From assembly GCF_018987265.1 (NCBI RefSeq), contig NZ_CP076854.1, positions 310,001 to 374,000 on the forward strand: DNA of 64,000 bases, in the 5' to 3' direction. The translations under genes were made by a program, and so were the position numbers. Position 1 is the first letter of the stretch. Each line of letters opens with the position of its first letter. The notes beneath the pieces were generated by a model, which was not told the DNA's origin, ran no database searches, and worked only from the letters and a program-made list of their open reading frames with translations. Shown one piece after another: positions 6,380 through 15,498 of this stretch. Origin of the DNA: Rhizobium sp. WYJ-E13. Its GTDB lineage: Bacteria > Pseudomonadota > Alphaproteobacteria > Rhizobiales > Rhizobiaceae.

Positions 6380-7130
6380 CGAACTAATCCTTTTCATACG
6401 TTATGCGTGATGTTGTTTCGCGTGGTTACGCTGGAGAACGGGTGGGCGGCGCGACTGAACGCGGGAGAGGCATCCCGCCGGCCTCGCTCGGGAACCGTTA
6501 TCTCATCAAAATGGCAGAATGACTGTGCCAAATTCATGACTTTCCAGAATTTTCAAGGAGCTTGGTTAGCGGCGCATCGTGGCGGCTGGCGCTCGAGACG
6601 AATGATAGGGGTACGAACCCTATGACGCCTGGATGATCAAGACCTCGCCGCAGGCAATCGAACGCCAAGAGAAGGCGTTCGAACGGGATGGAACAACCAT
6701 CCGTCCATTACCAGAAACCGTCATTGTCAAGGCACGGCTAAAGCACGCAGACGAAGAGCGTATGGTGAGCGGAAAGAGAGAAATCGATGCATGGCAAGCC
6801 GGGCGCCCGCCAAGCCCTCATAGATGCCCTGCGGCAAGCAAAATGTCCTTTTAATACATCATTACATGATATATTGTTGACTGCTCGCACTGGGAGGAGG
6901 TTCGCGAGGGCGCATCGGCAGAAGCGGGCTCACCCGCCATCGCTCGAACGGTCAGTTGCAGCGCTCGCGAACCATATCCCCGATACCGGAAAACAGAAAT
7001 AGACCAGGGTCAACGGTCTCCTCTTGTCAACCGGCTAATGGGACAGCCTACGCACATGGCTGCCTATTTTTCAGGTCGCTTCGCTTGAAATATCGCAGTG
7101 ACGCGAATCGCAGGCAGATCGGAGAGCATG
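6380..7130. other. Stretch without a convincing gene, holding palindrome copy 6
   Basis: About 750 bp lack a convincing reading frame. A 73-codon plus-strand ORF (6633-6854) has no ribosome site or recognised motif. The only clear element is the palindrome at 6855-6873. The region may carry decayed genes. Confidence 0.4.
6855..6873. promoter_or_regulatory. Palindromic operator candidate, copy 6
   Basis: TACATCAT-TAC-ATGATATA has an exact right arm and 7 of 8 matching positions on the left. No start codon with a ribosome site follows closely on either strand, so it appears orphaned, or it serves the small gene at 7131 through a long leader. Confidence 0.55.
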
Positions 7131-7343
7131 ATGTGGCGAATTGTTAGGGAAGACGAGAATTCGATCGGCTCCGCGGATCTCGTTGCATTGAGCTTGTTGC
7201 TTGACGAATGGTGTCGCCGGCGCGGCATCAATCACTTCGATCCAAGTGCTGCGGATACGGCCCAGATCCTGGTCGCCAAACGGCGTGCGGGAGCGACCAT
7301 TGACAGCCTCAAGCAATCGCTCGCGTCTGGACTTTCGATCTAA
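7131..7343 (+). CDS. Small hypothetical protein (70 aa)
   Basis: ATG at 7131 follows GGAGAG at good spacing; the adjacent ATG at 7128 is the alternative. The product starts MWRIVREDENSIGSADLVAL and is mainly helical, with LLLDEWCRRRGINHFDPSAA and AQILVAKRRAGATIDSLKQS. Its layout (helix, W.r..gi...d..a...A..l..l...G) resembles short uncharacterised proteins common in rhizobial genomes. No function is assigned. Confidence 0.6.
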   Translation: MWRIVREDENSIGSADLVALSLLLDEWCRRRGINHFDPSAADTAQILVAKRRAGATIDSLKQSLASGLSI

Positions 7344-7486
7344 TTTTGCCTTGAACTCGTGGTCCATCGGACAACGCTATTGATTGATCCGTCGCTTTTC
7401 AGATCGTGTCGAGGCTTGCAACTGTCGCCTCTGGTTCGCCCTTGTTGTTGTTTTCAGGAATAAGTCGATTGGGTCATGTCGCCGGT

Positions 7487-8620
7487 TCAGCCGTGCAGCC
7501 TGCGTAGCATTGTTCCAAGCCGGCTTGCGGGATCGCTTTCCTCAATGCCCGGAGACTGTCGGCAAGGAAAATTGCTTCTTCTTCCGATCCGCACGTCCGT
7601 CGGGCTATAGCCGAATTCCCGCTTGAAGGCGCGACTGAATTCTGTGCCGTCACTGAAGCAGCGCTGCTCTGCCAAATCGAGTATGCGGCGTTGATCGCTC
7701 GGATTGGCCAAAGCTGCGTGTGCATCGAGCAGACGCCTATGTTGAATGTAATGCTTGACGCCGCCAAAAGCCTCGAACATGCGGTACAGTCGCGATCGCG
7801 AAACGCCCAATTCTCGCTCGAGCGTCTCAGGTCCCATGGTCGGGTCGAACAGCCTCGATTGTATGATCTTTTGCGCACGGTCGAGTAGTGTTACTGCAAT
7901 CGGATGACTTGCCGTCTGGACGTTGTCGACCGAAGGAGAGGCGCACGCGAGTATCATCGCTCGCGTCGCCTCGACCAGGGCGGGAAGATCGGCCTGTTGG
8001 ACGAATGGCAGCTGATTGGCGAGCCCCACCATATAGTCATGGAATAACCGCGCCAAGCCGCCTTCCAATGTTGTGAATTCCGCAGCGCTCAAAGCCTGGG
8101 ATACGCGGGGACAAAAATCCCGCGGGACGAACAACATGAGCAACTCGCTCGCCGTCAGACTGCCATGGAAACTGCGACCCATTGCGTGGACTTGGGTGGC
8201 ACCGACAGTGCAATGGAATGTGCTGGTAGGCGCTTCCGTATACGCCTCTCCGGAAAGCAAAACCGACAGGATAAAATGGTCGAGCGGCTCCCAGTGGAGA
8301 TGACGTGTTACGCTCCCGAACTGCAGGGGATCCGTCGTAACCTGCGAAAACACAAAGCAGCCAAGATCCCAGGTGACGTGCCTGCCGATGAACCCTCTCC
8401 TCGTGTCACGTGCGGAGTCGATATCAAAGATCGGGGCGAAATTGGCGCGCCACGCCTCGAACTGGTGGATCCTCGGCACCGCGCTCGTTACGAACTCAAA
8501 GGAAGATAGATTTGAGAACTGCGACGATCCGAATGCGCGTTTTTCCGCTGCACCCCGTTCAGACGCAAGGCGGGCCGAGTGAAAGGCTGTTTGCCGCGCC
8601 CCTAGCTGATGAACTGTCAT
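7487..8620 (-). CDS. AraC-family transcriptional regulator
   Basis: This 377-residue regulator has an N-terminal AraC-binding-like domain (about 40-230; FEAWRANFAPIFDIDSAR is typical of the PF14525 group) and a C-terminal double HTH at about 250-350 (LERELGVSRSRLYRMFEAFG, then CFSDGTEFSRAFKREFGYSP). It probably activates transcription in response to a small ligand. It stands divergent to the arginine deiminase transport cluster, with 469 bp between them, so that cluster is a reasonable but unproven target. Confidence 0.88.
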   Translation of the reverse strand: MTVHQLGARQTAFHSARLASERGAAEKRAFGSSQFSNLSSFEFVTSAVPRIHQFEAWRANFAPIFDIDSARDTRRGFIGRHVTWDLGCFVFSQVTTDPLQFGSVTRHLHWEPLDHFILSVLLSGEAYTEAPTSTFHCTVGATQVHAMGRSFHGSLTASELLMLFVPRDFCPRVSQALSAAEFTTLEGGLARLFHDYMVGLANQLPFVQQADLPALVEATRAMILACASPSVDNVQTASHPIAVTLLDRAQKIIQSRLFDPTMGPETLERELGVSRSRLYRMFEAFGGVKHYIQHRRLLDAHAALANPSDQRRILDLAEQRCFSDGTEFSRAFKREFGYSPTDVRIGRRSNFPCRQSPGIEESDPASRLGTMLRRLHG

Positions 8621-9089
8621 GATATTGGTGCAGACTGAACTGCACTTTCAAAAGCGGAATTCGACATCGAAAGTCTCCAACCAAAATCCGCATTTCAACT
8701 GGATGCCTGGCCATGCACGCGATACTCATGCCGGATTTCGGGTCGTTTATTAGCATGATCGACAATAAAGCACAATCTAACCGAGCATGATAATTTCCCA
8801 CTATCGCTGTATAACGTGTCGTTCCGTTCACTAGGCAGACATCGCTGGTCCGATCTCGCCCGAATTCTCGACGCGGCTTTCGAGGTAATTCGCCTGTTTT
8901 CACCAACGGACCGATCTAGCGCCGAGGATCTGCGCCCGCCACGCCGACAAATCTAGCCTCGATCCGCTTGGGGGACGCAGGGCACAGGCATGAGATTCCA
9001 TGCCATCACCGGCGGGTCGAGGATCAGGTAATGTTAGCTGATGAACGGCCGTCGGTACCGGCCAGATCGGCCTACCTGGATTGTCTGCC
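8621..9089. other. Intergenic region between the AraC gene and the first APC gene
   Basis: These 469 bp have no credible gene. They must hold the divergent promoters of the AraC regulator and the transporter cluster. A half-site ATGATATT occurs at about 8619-8626 without a partner arm. Confidence 0.5.
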
Positions 9090-10520
9090 ATGAGCTCCTC
9101 TTCCGAAGGCAAATTTTCGCTGTGGACCCTGACGGCGATGTCCGTGGGATCAATGGTCGGCGCTGGTATCTTTTCGCTTCCACAAGCGTTCGGACGCGCG
9201 ACAGGCCCATTCGGCGCAACGATCGCCTGGATCATCGCCGGGGTCGGCATGTTGATGCTCGCCTTCGTTTTCCAGACGTTGTCGGAACGCAAACCAGACT
9301 TGGACGCCGGCATCTACGCCTATGCGAAAGCGGGTTTCGGCAGCTATCTGGGGTTCCTGTCCGCGCTCGGTTACTGGTCCGCAGCGCTCCTTGGCAATGT
9401 TTCCTATTTTGTGCTGATCAAGTCGACGTTTGGCCTCTTCTTCCCGATCTTCGGCGATGGAAATACGCTTTTCGCCATTGCCATCTCCTCGGTGCTGCTG
9501 TGGACCGTTCACGCGCTGATCTTGCGTGGAATCCGCGGAGCGGCGTTGATCAATACGATTGTCACCTTTGCCAAAATTATCCCAATCATCCTCTTCATCG
9601 TATTTGTCATTTACGGTTTCCAAGCCGACATCTTCGCGCTCAATTTTTGGGGAGGTGACACCGTTACCTTTGGCGGTATCGCAGGGCAGGTCCGCGCGAC
9701 GATGCTGGTGACGGTATTCGTCTTCGTCGGCATCGAAGGCGCAAGCGTCTACTCTCGCTATGCCCGCAATCGCTCTGATGTCGGAATTGCGACATTGCTC
9801 GGCTTTGCGAGCGTGCTTTGTCTGCTCGTCCTGGTGACAATCCTCTCTTACGGCGTCATGCTTCGTGCCGATCTTGCCAGTTTGCGCAATCCGTCGATGG
9901 CAGGGGTGCTGTCGTCGGTCGTCGGCCCCTGGGGCACCGTGTTTGTCAGCGCCGGGCTGATGATCTCGGTTGGTGGGGCCTATCTCTCCTGGGTTTTGCT
10001 TGCCGCAGAAATTCTGTTCTCCGCTTCGAAATATGGGACGATGCCCGGATTTCTGATGCGTGAAAACAGTGCCGGCGTGCCGTCGAATGCGCTCTGGTTG
10101 ACCAACATTGTGGTGCAGGTCTTCCTGATCCTGTCGCTATTTGCCCAGTATGCGCTTCGTCTGGCTATCGAACTGACCAGCTCAATGATTCTGATCCCCT
10201 ATTTCCTCGTCTCCGCCTATTCTTTCAAGCTTGTTTTGACCGGTGAGACCTACGAACGGGATTCGGCAAGCCGACACCGCGAATTCGTGCGCTCCGCAAT
10301 AGCACTCGTCTACACTTCCTTCCTCATCGCCGCCGCAGGTGGCACTCATCTGCTGCTCTCCGCCGCCATTTACGGACCCGGTTCCATCCTGTTCTTCATG
10401 GCGCGCCGGGAGCAGAAGCTTCCTGTGTTTAAGCTGGCCGAAACGCCGGTGTTCATCGTTGCGGCCGTAGGGGCCCTGATTGCCATCTACGCACTCGCAA
10501 CGGGTCGAATCTCCGTCTAG
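9090..10520 (+). CDS. APC-family amino acid antiporter (ArcD-like), first copy
   Basis: This 476-residue membrane protein has about 12 helices and the basic amino acid/polyamine antiporter signature near the start ([20 protein letters not shown]) and in helix 6 ([20 protein letters not shown]). The family exchanges arginine for ornithine or takes up related cations. Next to arginine deiminase the likely substrate is arginine. ATG at 9090 is used; a TTG three codons earlier is possible, and the ribosome site is weak. A paralogue follows at 10827, similar along its whole length, indicating tandem duplication and divergence. Confidence 0.88.
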   Translation: MSSSSEGKFSLWTLTAMSVGSMVGAGIFSLPQAFGRATGPFGATIAWIIAGVGMLMLAFVFQTLSERKPDLDAGIYAYAKAGFGSYLGFLSALGYWSAALLGNVSYFVLIKSTFGLFFPIFGDGNTLFAIAISSVLLWTVHALILRGIRGAALINTIVTFAKIIPIILFIVFVIYGFQADIFALNFWGGDTVTFGGIAGQVRATMLVTVFVFVGIEGASVYSRYARNRSDVGIATLLGFASVLCLLVLVTILSYGVMLRADLASLRNPSMAGVLSSVVGPWGTVFVSAGLMISVGGAYLSWVLLAAEILFSASKYGTMPGFLMRENSAGVPSNALWLTNIVVQVFLILSLFAQYALRLAIELTSSMILIPYFLVSAYSFKLVLTGETYERDSASRHREFVRSAIALVYTSFLIAAAGGTHLLLSAAIYGPGSILFFMARREQKLPVFKLAETPVFIVAAVGALIAIYALATGRISV

Positions 10521-10826
10521 CCAAGTCACACCGCAGATCCGGGCCGCTGCCGTATTTGTGCGAAAATGCCGCGCCACCGGCGCTTCCCCCCGACCTTCCG
10601 GCTTCACGCCGACCAGTCTTCTGTTTTTCAAGTCGCTGCCGTGAACGCCGCAGCTTAACGCATTGTTCGCTAACTTCGTGGATTTCGTCACTTTTAGACG
10701 CAAAGCATAGTTCTGAGATTCTGTGCGATCACGGCCGGGACGGAAGCACTTTATAGTGTGGGTAAACGCACGTTTCTGCTGCACGACATCTTCGAAAAGT
10801 CCGAACAACCTTCCTGAGAGGGCATT
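10521..10826. other. Gap between the two APC genes
   Basis: About 306 bp without a gene. The length suggests the second antiporter has its own promoter. No clear FNR-type or other operator was seen. Confidence 0.4.
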
Positions 10827-12260
10827 ATGGCTTCGGCTTCCACGCAAAAATTATCCCTCTTCGCACTGACCGGGATGGTGGTCGGTTCGATGGTCGGCGC
10901 CGGTATATTCAATCTCCCCGGCCGTTTCGGGACGGCGACCGGTCCGTTCGGCGCGATCATAGCATGGATGATAGCCGGCACTGGCATGTACATGCTTGCA
11001 CGCGTCTTTCAGGCCCTGGCGGAAAAAAAGCCGGAAATTGATTCTGGTGTCTTTGCCTATGCCAAAGAGGGCTTTGGAAACTATATGGGCTTCCTTTCCG
11101 CCTTCGGGTACTGGCTTGGCAGCTGCCTTGGCAACGTCTTTTACTGGGTCCTGATCGGTTCCACACTCGGTCTGTTCTTCCCTTCGATCTTTGGCGACGG
11201 AAGCACTATCATCGCCATTGTTGTTTCCCTCCTGGGGATATGGGCCTTCCATTTCATGATCCTGCGCGGCGTCGAGCAAGCCGCATTCATCAACGTGATC
11301 GTGACAATTGCCAAGATCGTCCCGATCATCGTCGCCATCCTGGCTATGGCCTTCGCGTTCAACTACGCGCAGTTTTCCGCCAATTTCTTCGGCGGCGTGG
11401 ATATGCCGGAAAAATCTCTGGTGGCGCAGGTTCGTGACACGATGCTCATCACGGTCTTCGTCTTCCTGGGGATCGAAGGAGCGAGCGTCTATTCACGCTT
11501 CGCCAGGACCCGCGCCGATGTCGGTACCGCGACCATTCTGGGCTTCATCGGAGTGACCGGTTTGATGGTGGCGATCACTTTGCTTCCCTACGCTGCGATG
11601 CCGCGCGCAACGATGGCTGGGGTCCAGAATCCTTCCCTCGCCGGCGTCCTCGAAGTCGTCGTCGGCCATTGGGGTGCGGTATTCATTTCGATCGGCGTGC
11701 TGGTGTCGGTCCTCGGCGCCTATCTCGCATGGTCGCTGATCTGCGCCGAAGTGCTGTTTGCCGCTGCCAAATCAGCGGACATGCCAAGGATTTTTGCGGC
11801 ACAGAACAACAACAGGGTGCCGGCCAACGCGTTGTGGCTGACAAATATTGTCGTCTCGTTGTTCGTCATCTCGACCTATTGGTCTCGAGACGCTTTCAAC
11901 TTCATGCTCGACATGACGAGTGTTACGGCCCTACTCCCCTACCTTTTGGTCGCAGGCTACGGTGTTTTGCTTGCGCGCCGCGGCGAAGGCTACGAGGAGA
12001 CACCCCAGGAGCGCGGCCGCGACCAGGTTTTTGCCTGGATCGCCGTGATTTACACGATCGTCATGTTCGTCGCCGCAGGGCTGAAATACGTTCTTCTCGT
12101 CAGCGTTTTGTTCGTGCCTGGAACCATCCTTTACGTCTGGGCGCGGCGCGAGCAAAAGGTGACGCTTTTCACCAGCATCGAACTCATCGTTTTCGCCGTC
12201 ACCGTGATTGCGGGCCTCATAGGATTTTACGGCCTGCTCACGGGCACCATCACGCCTTGA
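10827..12260 (+). CDS. APC-family arginine/ornithine antiporter (ArcD-like), second copy
   Basis: The 477-residue transporter shares [40 protein letters not shown] and the overall order of about 12 helices with the preceding gene. It lies 19 bp upstream of arginine deiminase, so the two are almost certainly co-transcribed and this copy is the best candidate for the arginine/ornithine exchanger that feeds the enzyme. The start has GAGAGGG upstream. The gene symbol is left blank because arcD in the ADI operon of other bacteria belongs to more than one transporter type. Confidence 0.88.
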   Translation: MASASTQKLSLFALTGMVVGSMVGAGIFNLPGRFGTATGPFGAIIAWMIAGTGMYMLARVFQALAEKKPEIDSGVFAYAKEGFGNYMGFLSAFGYWLGSCLGNVFYWVLIGSTLGLFFPSIFGDGSTIIAIVVSLLGIWAFHFMILRGVEQAAFINVIVTIAKIVPIIVAILAMAFAFNYAQFSANFFGGVDMPEKSLVAQVRDTMLITVFVFLGIEGASVYSRFARTRADVGTATILGFIGVTGLMVAITLLPYAAMPRATMAGVQNPSLAGVLEVVVGHWGAVFISIGVLVSVLGAYLAWSLICAEVLFAAAKSADMPRIFAAQNNNRVPANALWLTNIVVSLFVISTYWSRDAFNFMLDMTSVTALLPYLLVAGYGVLLARRGEGYEETPQERGRDQVFAWIAVIYTIVMFVAAGLKYVLLVSVLFVPGTILYVWARREQKVTLFTSIELIVFAVTVIAGLIGFYGLLTGTITP

Positions 12261-12279
12261 TGACATAGGGAGTAGATCG

Positions 12280-13524
12280 ATGACACAGGAAATCACATTT
12301 GGCGTGCATTCCGAAGTTGGCCAATTGCGAAAAGTCATGGTTTGCGCGCCCGGCCGTGCCCATCAGCGTCTGACGCCGACAAATTGTGACGCGCTTCTCT
12401 TCGACGATGTTCTTTGGGTCGACAATGCCAAGCGCGATCACTTTGATTTCATAACCAAAATGCGCGACCGTGGCATCGACGTGGTGGAGATGCATAACCT
12501 GCTTGCCGAGACGGTTGCGATCCCCCAGGCCAAGACGTGGATACTGGACAACCAGGTCGTCGCCAACCAGATTGGTCTCGGTCTTCTGAATGAAGTGCGA
12601 TCCTATCTGGAAGGGCTTTCCGACCGGGATCTGGCCGAAACGCTGATCGGCGGCCTGTCGACGTTTGAATTTCCGGAAGCCATTGGAGGCGAGCAACTGG
12701 CGCTGATCCGCGATGCAGCCGGCGTCAACGAGTACTTACTGCCGCCGCTGCCGAATACGCTCTACACCCGAGACACGACCTGCTGGATCTATGGTGGCGT
12801 AACATTGAATGCGCTCTACTGGCCGGCGCGTCATGAGGAGACGATCCTCACCACGTCCATCTACAAGTTTCATCCGGATTTCGCCGGCAAGGTCAACGTA
12901 TGGTGGGGCGACCCAACGAAGGACTGGGGCCTTGCGACGATAGAAGGCGGCGATGTCATGCCGATCGGTAAGGGTAACGTCCTCATCGGCATGAGCGAGC
13001 GCACGTCGCGACAGGCAATCAGCCAGGTGGCGGCAGCGCTGTTTGAGAAAGGCGCCGCTGAGCGCGTCATCGTCGCGGCCATGCCGAAGCTGCGCGCCGC
13101 CATGCATCTCGATACCGTCTTCACCTTTGCGGACCGCGATTGCGTGCTGATCTACCCCGACATCGTCAACAATATCGAAGCCTTTTCCTATCGCCCCGAC
13201 GGCAAGGGCGGCATCGAACTTCACAAGGACAAGGGCTCCTTCGTCGACACTGTGCGCGACGCGCTCGGACTAAGGGCGATGCGCGTCGTCGAGACCGGCG
13301 GAAACGACTATATGCGCGAGCGAACCCAATGGGACAGCGGCGCCAATCTGGTCTGCGCATCGCCCGGTGTCGTCTACGCCTATGACCGCAATACCTACAC
13401 CAATACCTTATTGCGCAAGCAAGGCATTGAGGTGATCACGATCACGGGCGCAGAGCTTGGGCGTGGGCGAGGTGGTGGGCATTGCATGACATGCCCCATC
13501 GCTCGTGACGCCGCCGACTATTAG
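12280..13524 (+). CDS. arcA: Arginine deiminase
   Basis: This 414-residue cytoplasmic enzyme hydrolyses L-arginine to L-citrulline and ammonia. The family signature is complete: [20 protein letters not shown] at the start, [13 protein letters not shown], a catalytic His in [11 protein letters not shown], and the nucleophile Cys402 in GGGHCMTCP near the C-terminus. AGGGAG precedes the start. Ammonia release is classically used for acid resistance, and the full ADI pathway yields ATP through ornithine carbamoyltransferase and carbamate kinase. Neither arcB nor arcC lies in this window, so citrulline must be exported or processed elsewhere. Confidence 0.95.
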   Translation: MTQEITFGVHSEVGQLRKVMVCAPGRAHQRLTPTNCDALLFDDVLWVDNAKRDHFDFITKMRDRGIDVVEMHNLLAETVAIPQAKTWILDNQVVANQIGLGLLNEVRSYLEGLSDRDLAETLIGGLSTFEFPEAIGGEQLALIRDAAGVNEYLLPPLPNTLYTRDTTCWIYGGVTLNALYWPARHEETILTTSIYKFHPDFAGKVNVWWGDPTKDWGLATIEGGDVMPIGKGNVLIGMSERTSRQAISQVAAALFEKGAAERVIVAAMPKLRAAMHLDTVFTFADRDCVLIYPDIVNNIEAFSYRPDGKGGIELHKDKGSFVDTVRDALGLRAMRVVETGGNDYMRERTQWDSGANLVCASPGVVYAYDRNTYTNTLLRKQGIEVITITGAELGRGRGGGHCMTCPIARDAADY

Positions 13525-13582
13525 TTGTCGCAGGAAAAAGTCGGCCCACCTTATGGCGCGCGCCCTGCTTGCCGTCGCTTGG

Positions 13583-13687
13583 GAACGCGGCGGCAATCCG
13601 CTCGATGACCTGAAGCTCATCGACAATCTCGAGAAGAGCCTGAAGGTCGTCATGAAGGATGGCCGGATTTTCAACAACACACTCTGA
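13583..13687 (+). pseudogene. C-terminal remnant of an amidohydrolase
   Basis: Immediately after arcA a short frame reads ERGGNPLDDLKLIDNLEKSL and then KVVMKDGRIFNNTL before a stop. This is the characteristic end of metal-dependent amidohydrolases of the imidazolonepropionase-like group (G.PL.Dl..l.n....vmkdG.iykNtl). No catalytic part remains, so it is a deletion scar. It shows that a longer amidohydrolase gene once followed the ADI genes. Confidence 0.65.
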
Positions 13688-13708
13688 CCTATCCAGGCGA
13701 GGGCAATA

Positions 13709-14749
13709 ATGCGGGCAGGGCGACATCGAGCAGTTCCTTCAGCTCAGGTCGTCATTGCGGTGCTTGTCGTGATCGCCATGTTGCCGGCGGGCGCAACGGT
13801 GCTTGCGCCGCTGGCATTCGCGCTCCTGGCGATAGCCCTTCTGTGGCCGGTCCAGCATCGCATGCAGACCGTTTTTCCAAGATACATCGCGCTTCTGGTG
13901 ACATTGGCCGTTATGATGCTGGCCCTTCTGGCATTCGGCTGGATCTTTGCCTGGTCTTTCGGACGTGTCGGCGGGTGGATGGTCGACAATACGGCTCGCT
14001 TTCAACAACACTATGATGAGCTTCGTCAGTGGCTGGAGGGACACGGCATCGACGTTGATGTGCTCTGGGCCGACAGTTTCGGCGCCGCTTGGGCAATGCG
14101 CGTGGTTCAGGCCGTGACGAGCCGCGTCAACAGCACGTTCAGCTTTTGGCTGATCGCTCTCACTTACCTTCTTCTCGGCTTGATGGAGGTCGAGGGTTTT
14201 GAGAGCCGGATCAAGGCGATGCGCAATCCGGTGGCAAGAAAATTCCTGCTCGACGGCAGCCGGGAAACGGCGCAAAAGCTTCGACGCTTCATGAGGATCC
14301 GGACGATCATGAGCATCACAACGGGGCTGTTCATCTGGTTCTTCACCAGTAGCTTTGGGCTGCCCCTTGCAAAGGAATGGGGCGCGATTGCCTTCGTTTT
14401 GAATTACATACCCTTCATCGGTCCGCTCGTGGCAACGCTGCTTCCGACCGCCTTTGCGCTCATTCAGCTTGATAACTGGCAATCGGCGATTGCCATCTTC
14501 CTGGGGCTCAACCTCATTCAGTTCACACTTGGCAGCTATATTGAACCGCGCATATCCGGCAGCGCTCTCTCCCTCTCACCAGTGGTCGTGCTGCTTTCCG
14601 TTTTTGCCTGGGGTTATCTCTGGGGGATTTTCGGCGCGTTCATCGGCGTACCGATCTCGATCGCGCTGGTGACATTCTGCCGCCATCATCCCTCCAGCCG
14701 GTGGGTGTCCGAACTTTTGGGACGCGGTAGCGAAGCCGGCGGCGTCTGA
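13709..14749 (+). CDS. AI-2E-family transporter (PerM/TqsA-like permease)
   Basis: The 346-residue membrane protein has paired N-terminal helices, a soluble central region (about 85-135), and the C-terminal block typical of the family: WFFTSSFGLPLAKEWGAIAF, LNYIPFIGPLVATLLPTAFA and GSYIEPRISGSALSLSPVVV. Members export autoinducer-2 or act as Na+/H+ antiporters; the substrate here is not shown by sequence. It follows the ADI cluster in the same direction after the amidohydrolase scar, so co-transcription is possible. The first ~30 residues are basic then hydrophobic, consistent with the chosen ATG. Confidence 0.85.
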   Translation: MRAGRHRAVPSAQVVIAVLVVIAMLPAGATVLAPLAFALLAIALLWPVQHRMQTVFPRYIALLVTLAVMMLALLAFGWIFAWSFGRVGGWMVDNTARFQQHYDELRQWLEGHGIDVDVLWADSFGAAWAMRVVQAVTSRVNSTFSFWLIALTYLLLGLMEVEGFESRIKAMRNPVARKFLLDGSRETAQKLRRFMRIRTIMSITTGLFIWFFTSSFGLPLAKEWGAIAFVLNYIPFIGPLVATLLPTAFALIQLDNWQSAIAIFLGLNLIQFTLGSYIEPRISGSALSLSPVVVLLSVFAWGYLWGIFGAFIGVPISIALVTFCRHHPSSRWVSELLGRGSEAGGV

Positions 14750-14784
14750 TCTGAGACTGCGCCAGCGATGAGGCACCACGCCCT

Positions 14785-15489
14785 TTATCGAAACATCTCG
14801 AAGAGCGCCGTGCTTGCCTCCTGCATTGTCAGGCCGTGTTGAAACGCGCCGTTTTCGACAAAATTGACTATCTCGGCGATGACGATCGGGTTGAACATCA
14901 TGAACGTGTGCGTGGCATGAAGCACCAGATGGTCAGTCGCACCCTCCAATCTCGTCGATGCCACGGACACTTTTCCATCGTTCCGCCCCTTGATGATGGA
15001 GTTGAAAAGCGGATTGACGGATATGTCGCCTGCGATGATGCCAACGGGATAATCCGGAAGCGGCAATAGCTTCGGTAACGCCGTCTGACCGGTTCCTAGC
15101 TCGCGTCCGGCTGGGCCGTTGATCCAATGAAATGGCAACATCTCTCCGAAGACATCCACGATCTCGGATCCGTTGTTGGGTGGCGCCAGCATGACCACCC
15201 GCCCGAGATTTGTAGGACGCCGATGGGCCAGCCAATAGCGAACAAGAATTCCGCCCATGGAGTGGGTTACGAAATTGACGCGTCTCTGCCCGCACATCGC
15301 CACAGCATCACCGACGTAGCCGGCAAGTTCGGAGATTGTCGCGCGCGTTGAGGGATATTCGTTGTTGATGACGAGGAATCCGCGCCGTGCCAGTGCCTTC
15401 TCGACAAGCCGAAGGGATCCGCTGCCGCGCGCAAGCCCATGCACCAACACGACGCATTCCGCATCGTCCTCACCGGCATTACCCATCAC
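14785..15489 (-). CDS. Alpha/beta hydrolase (lipase/PGAP1-like)
   Basis: A 234-residue hydrolase with the oxyanion motif [18 protein letters not shown], then the nucleophile elbow THSMGG (GxSxG-like with T for the first G) followed by [13 protein letters not shown] later Asp in [10 protein letters not shown]-like context and a His near HATHTFMMF complete a plausible triad. There is no signal peptide, so it should be cytoplasmic. It lies 9 bp downstream of the RND pump gene on the same strand, so it is probably the last gene of that operon. The substrate is unknown. Confidence 0.82.
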   Translation of the reverse strand: MMGNAGEDDAECVVLVHGLARGSGSLRLVEKALARRGFLVINNEYPSTRATISELAGYVGDAVAMCGQRRVNFVTHSMGGILVRYWLAHRRPTNLGRVVMLAPPNNGSEIVDVFGEMLPFHWINGPAGRELGTGQTALPKLLPLPDYPVGIIAGDISVNPLFNSIIKGRNDGKVSVASTRLEGATDHLVLHATHTFMMFNPIVIAEIVNFVENGAFQHGLTMQEASTALFEMFR

Positions 15490-15498
15490 GCCCCAGAC

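Noticed and set aside
6633-6854. A 73-codon plus-strand frame before palindrome copy 6
   Set aside because: No ribosome site, no motif, and no positional support; kept only as part of the intergenic description.
8619-8626. Seventh copy of the local palindrome upstream of the AraC gene
   Set aside because: Only one arm (ATGATATT) is present; no partner arm at the 3-bp spacing.
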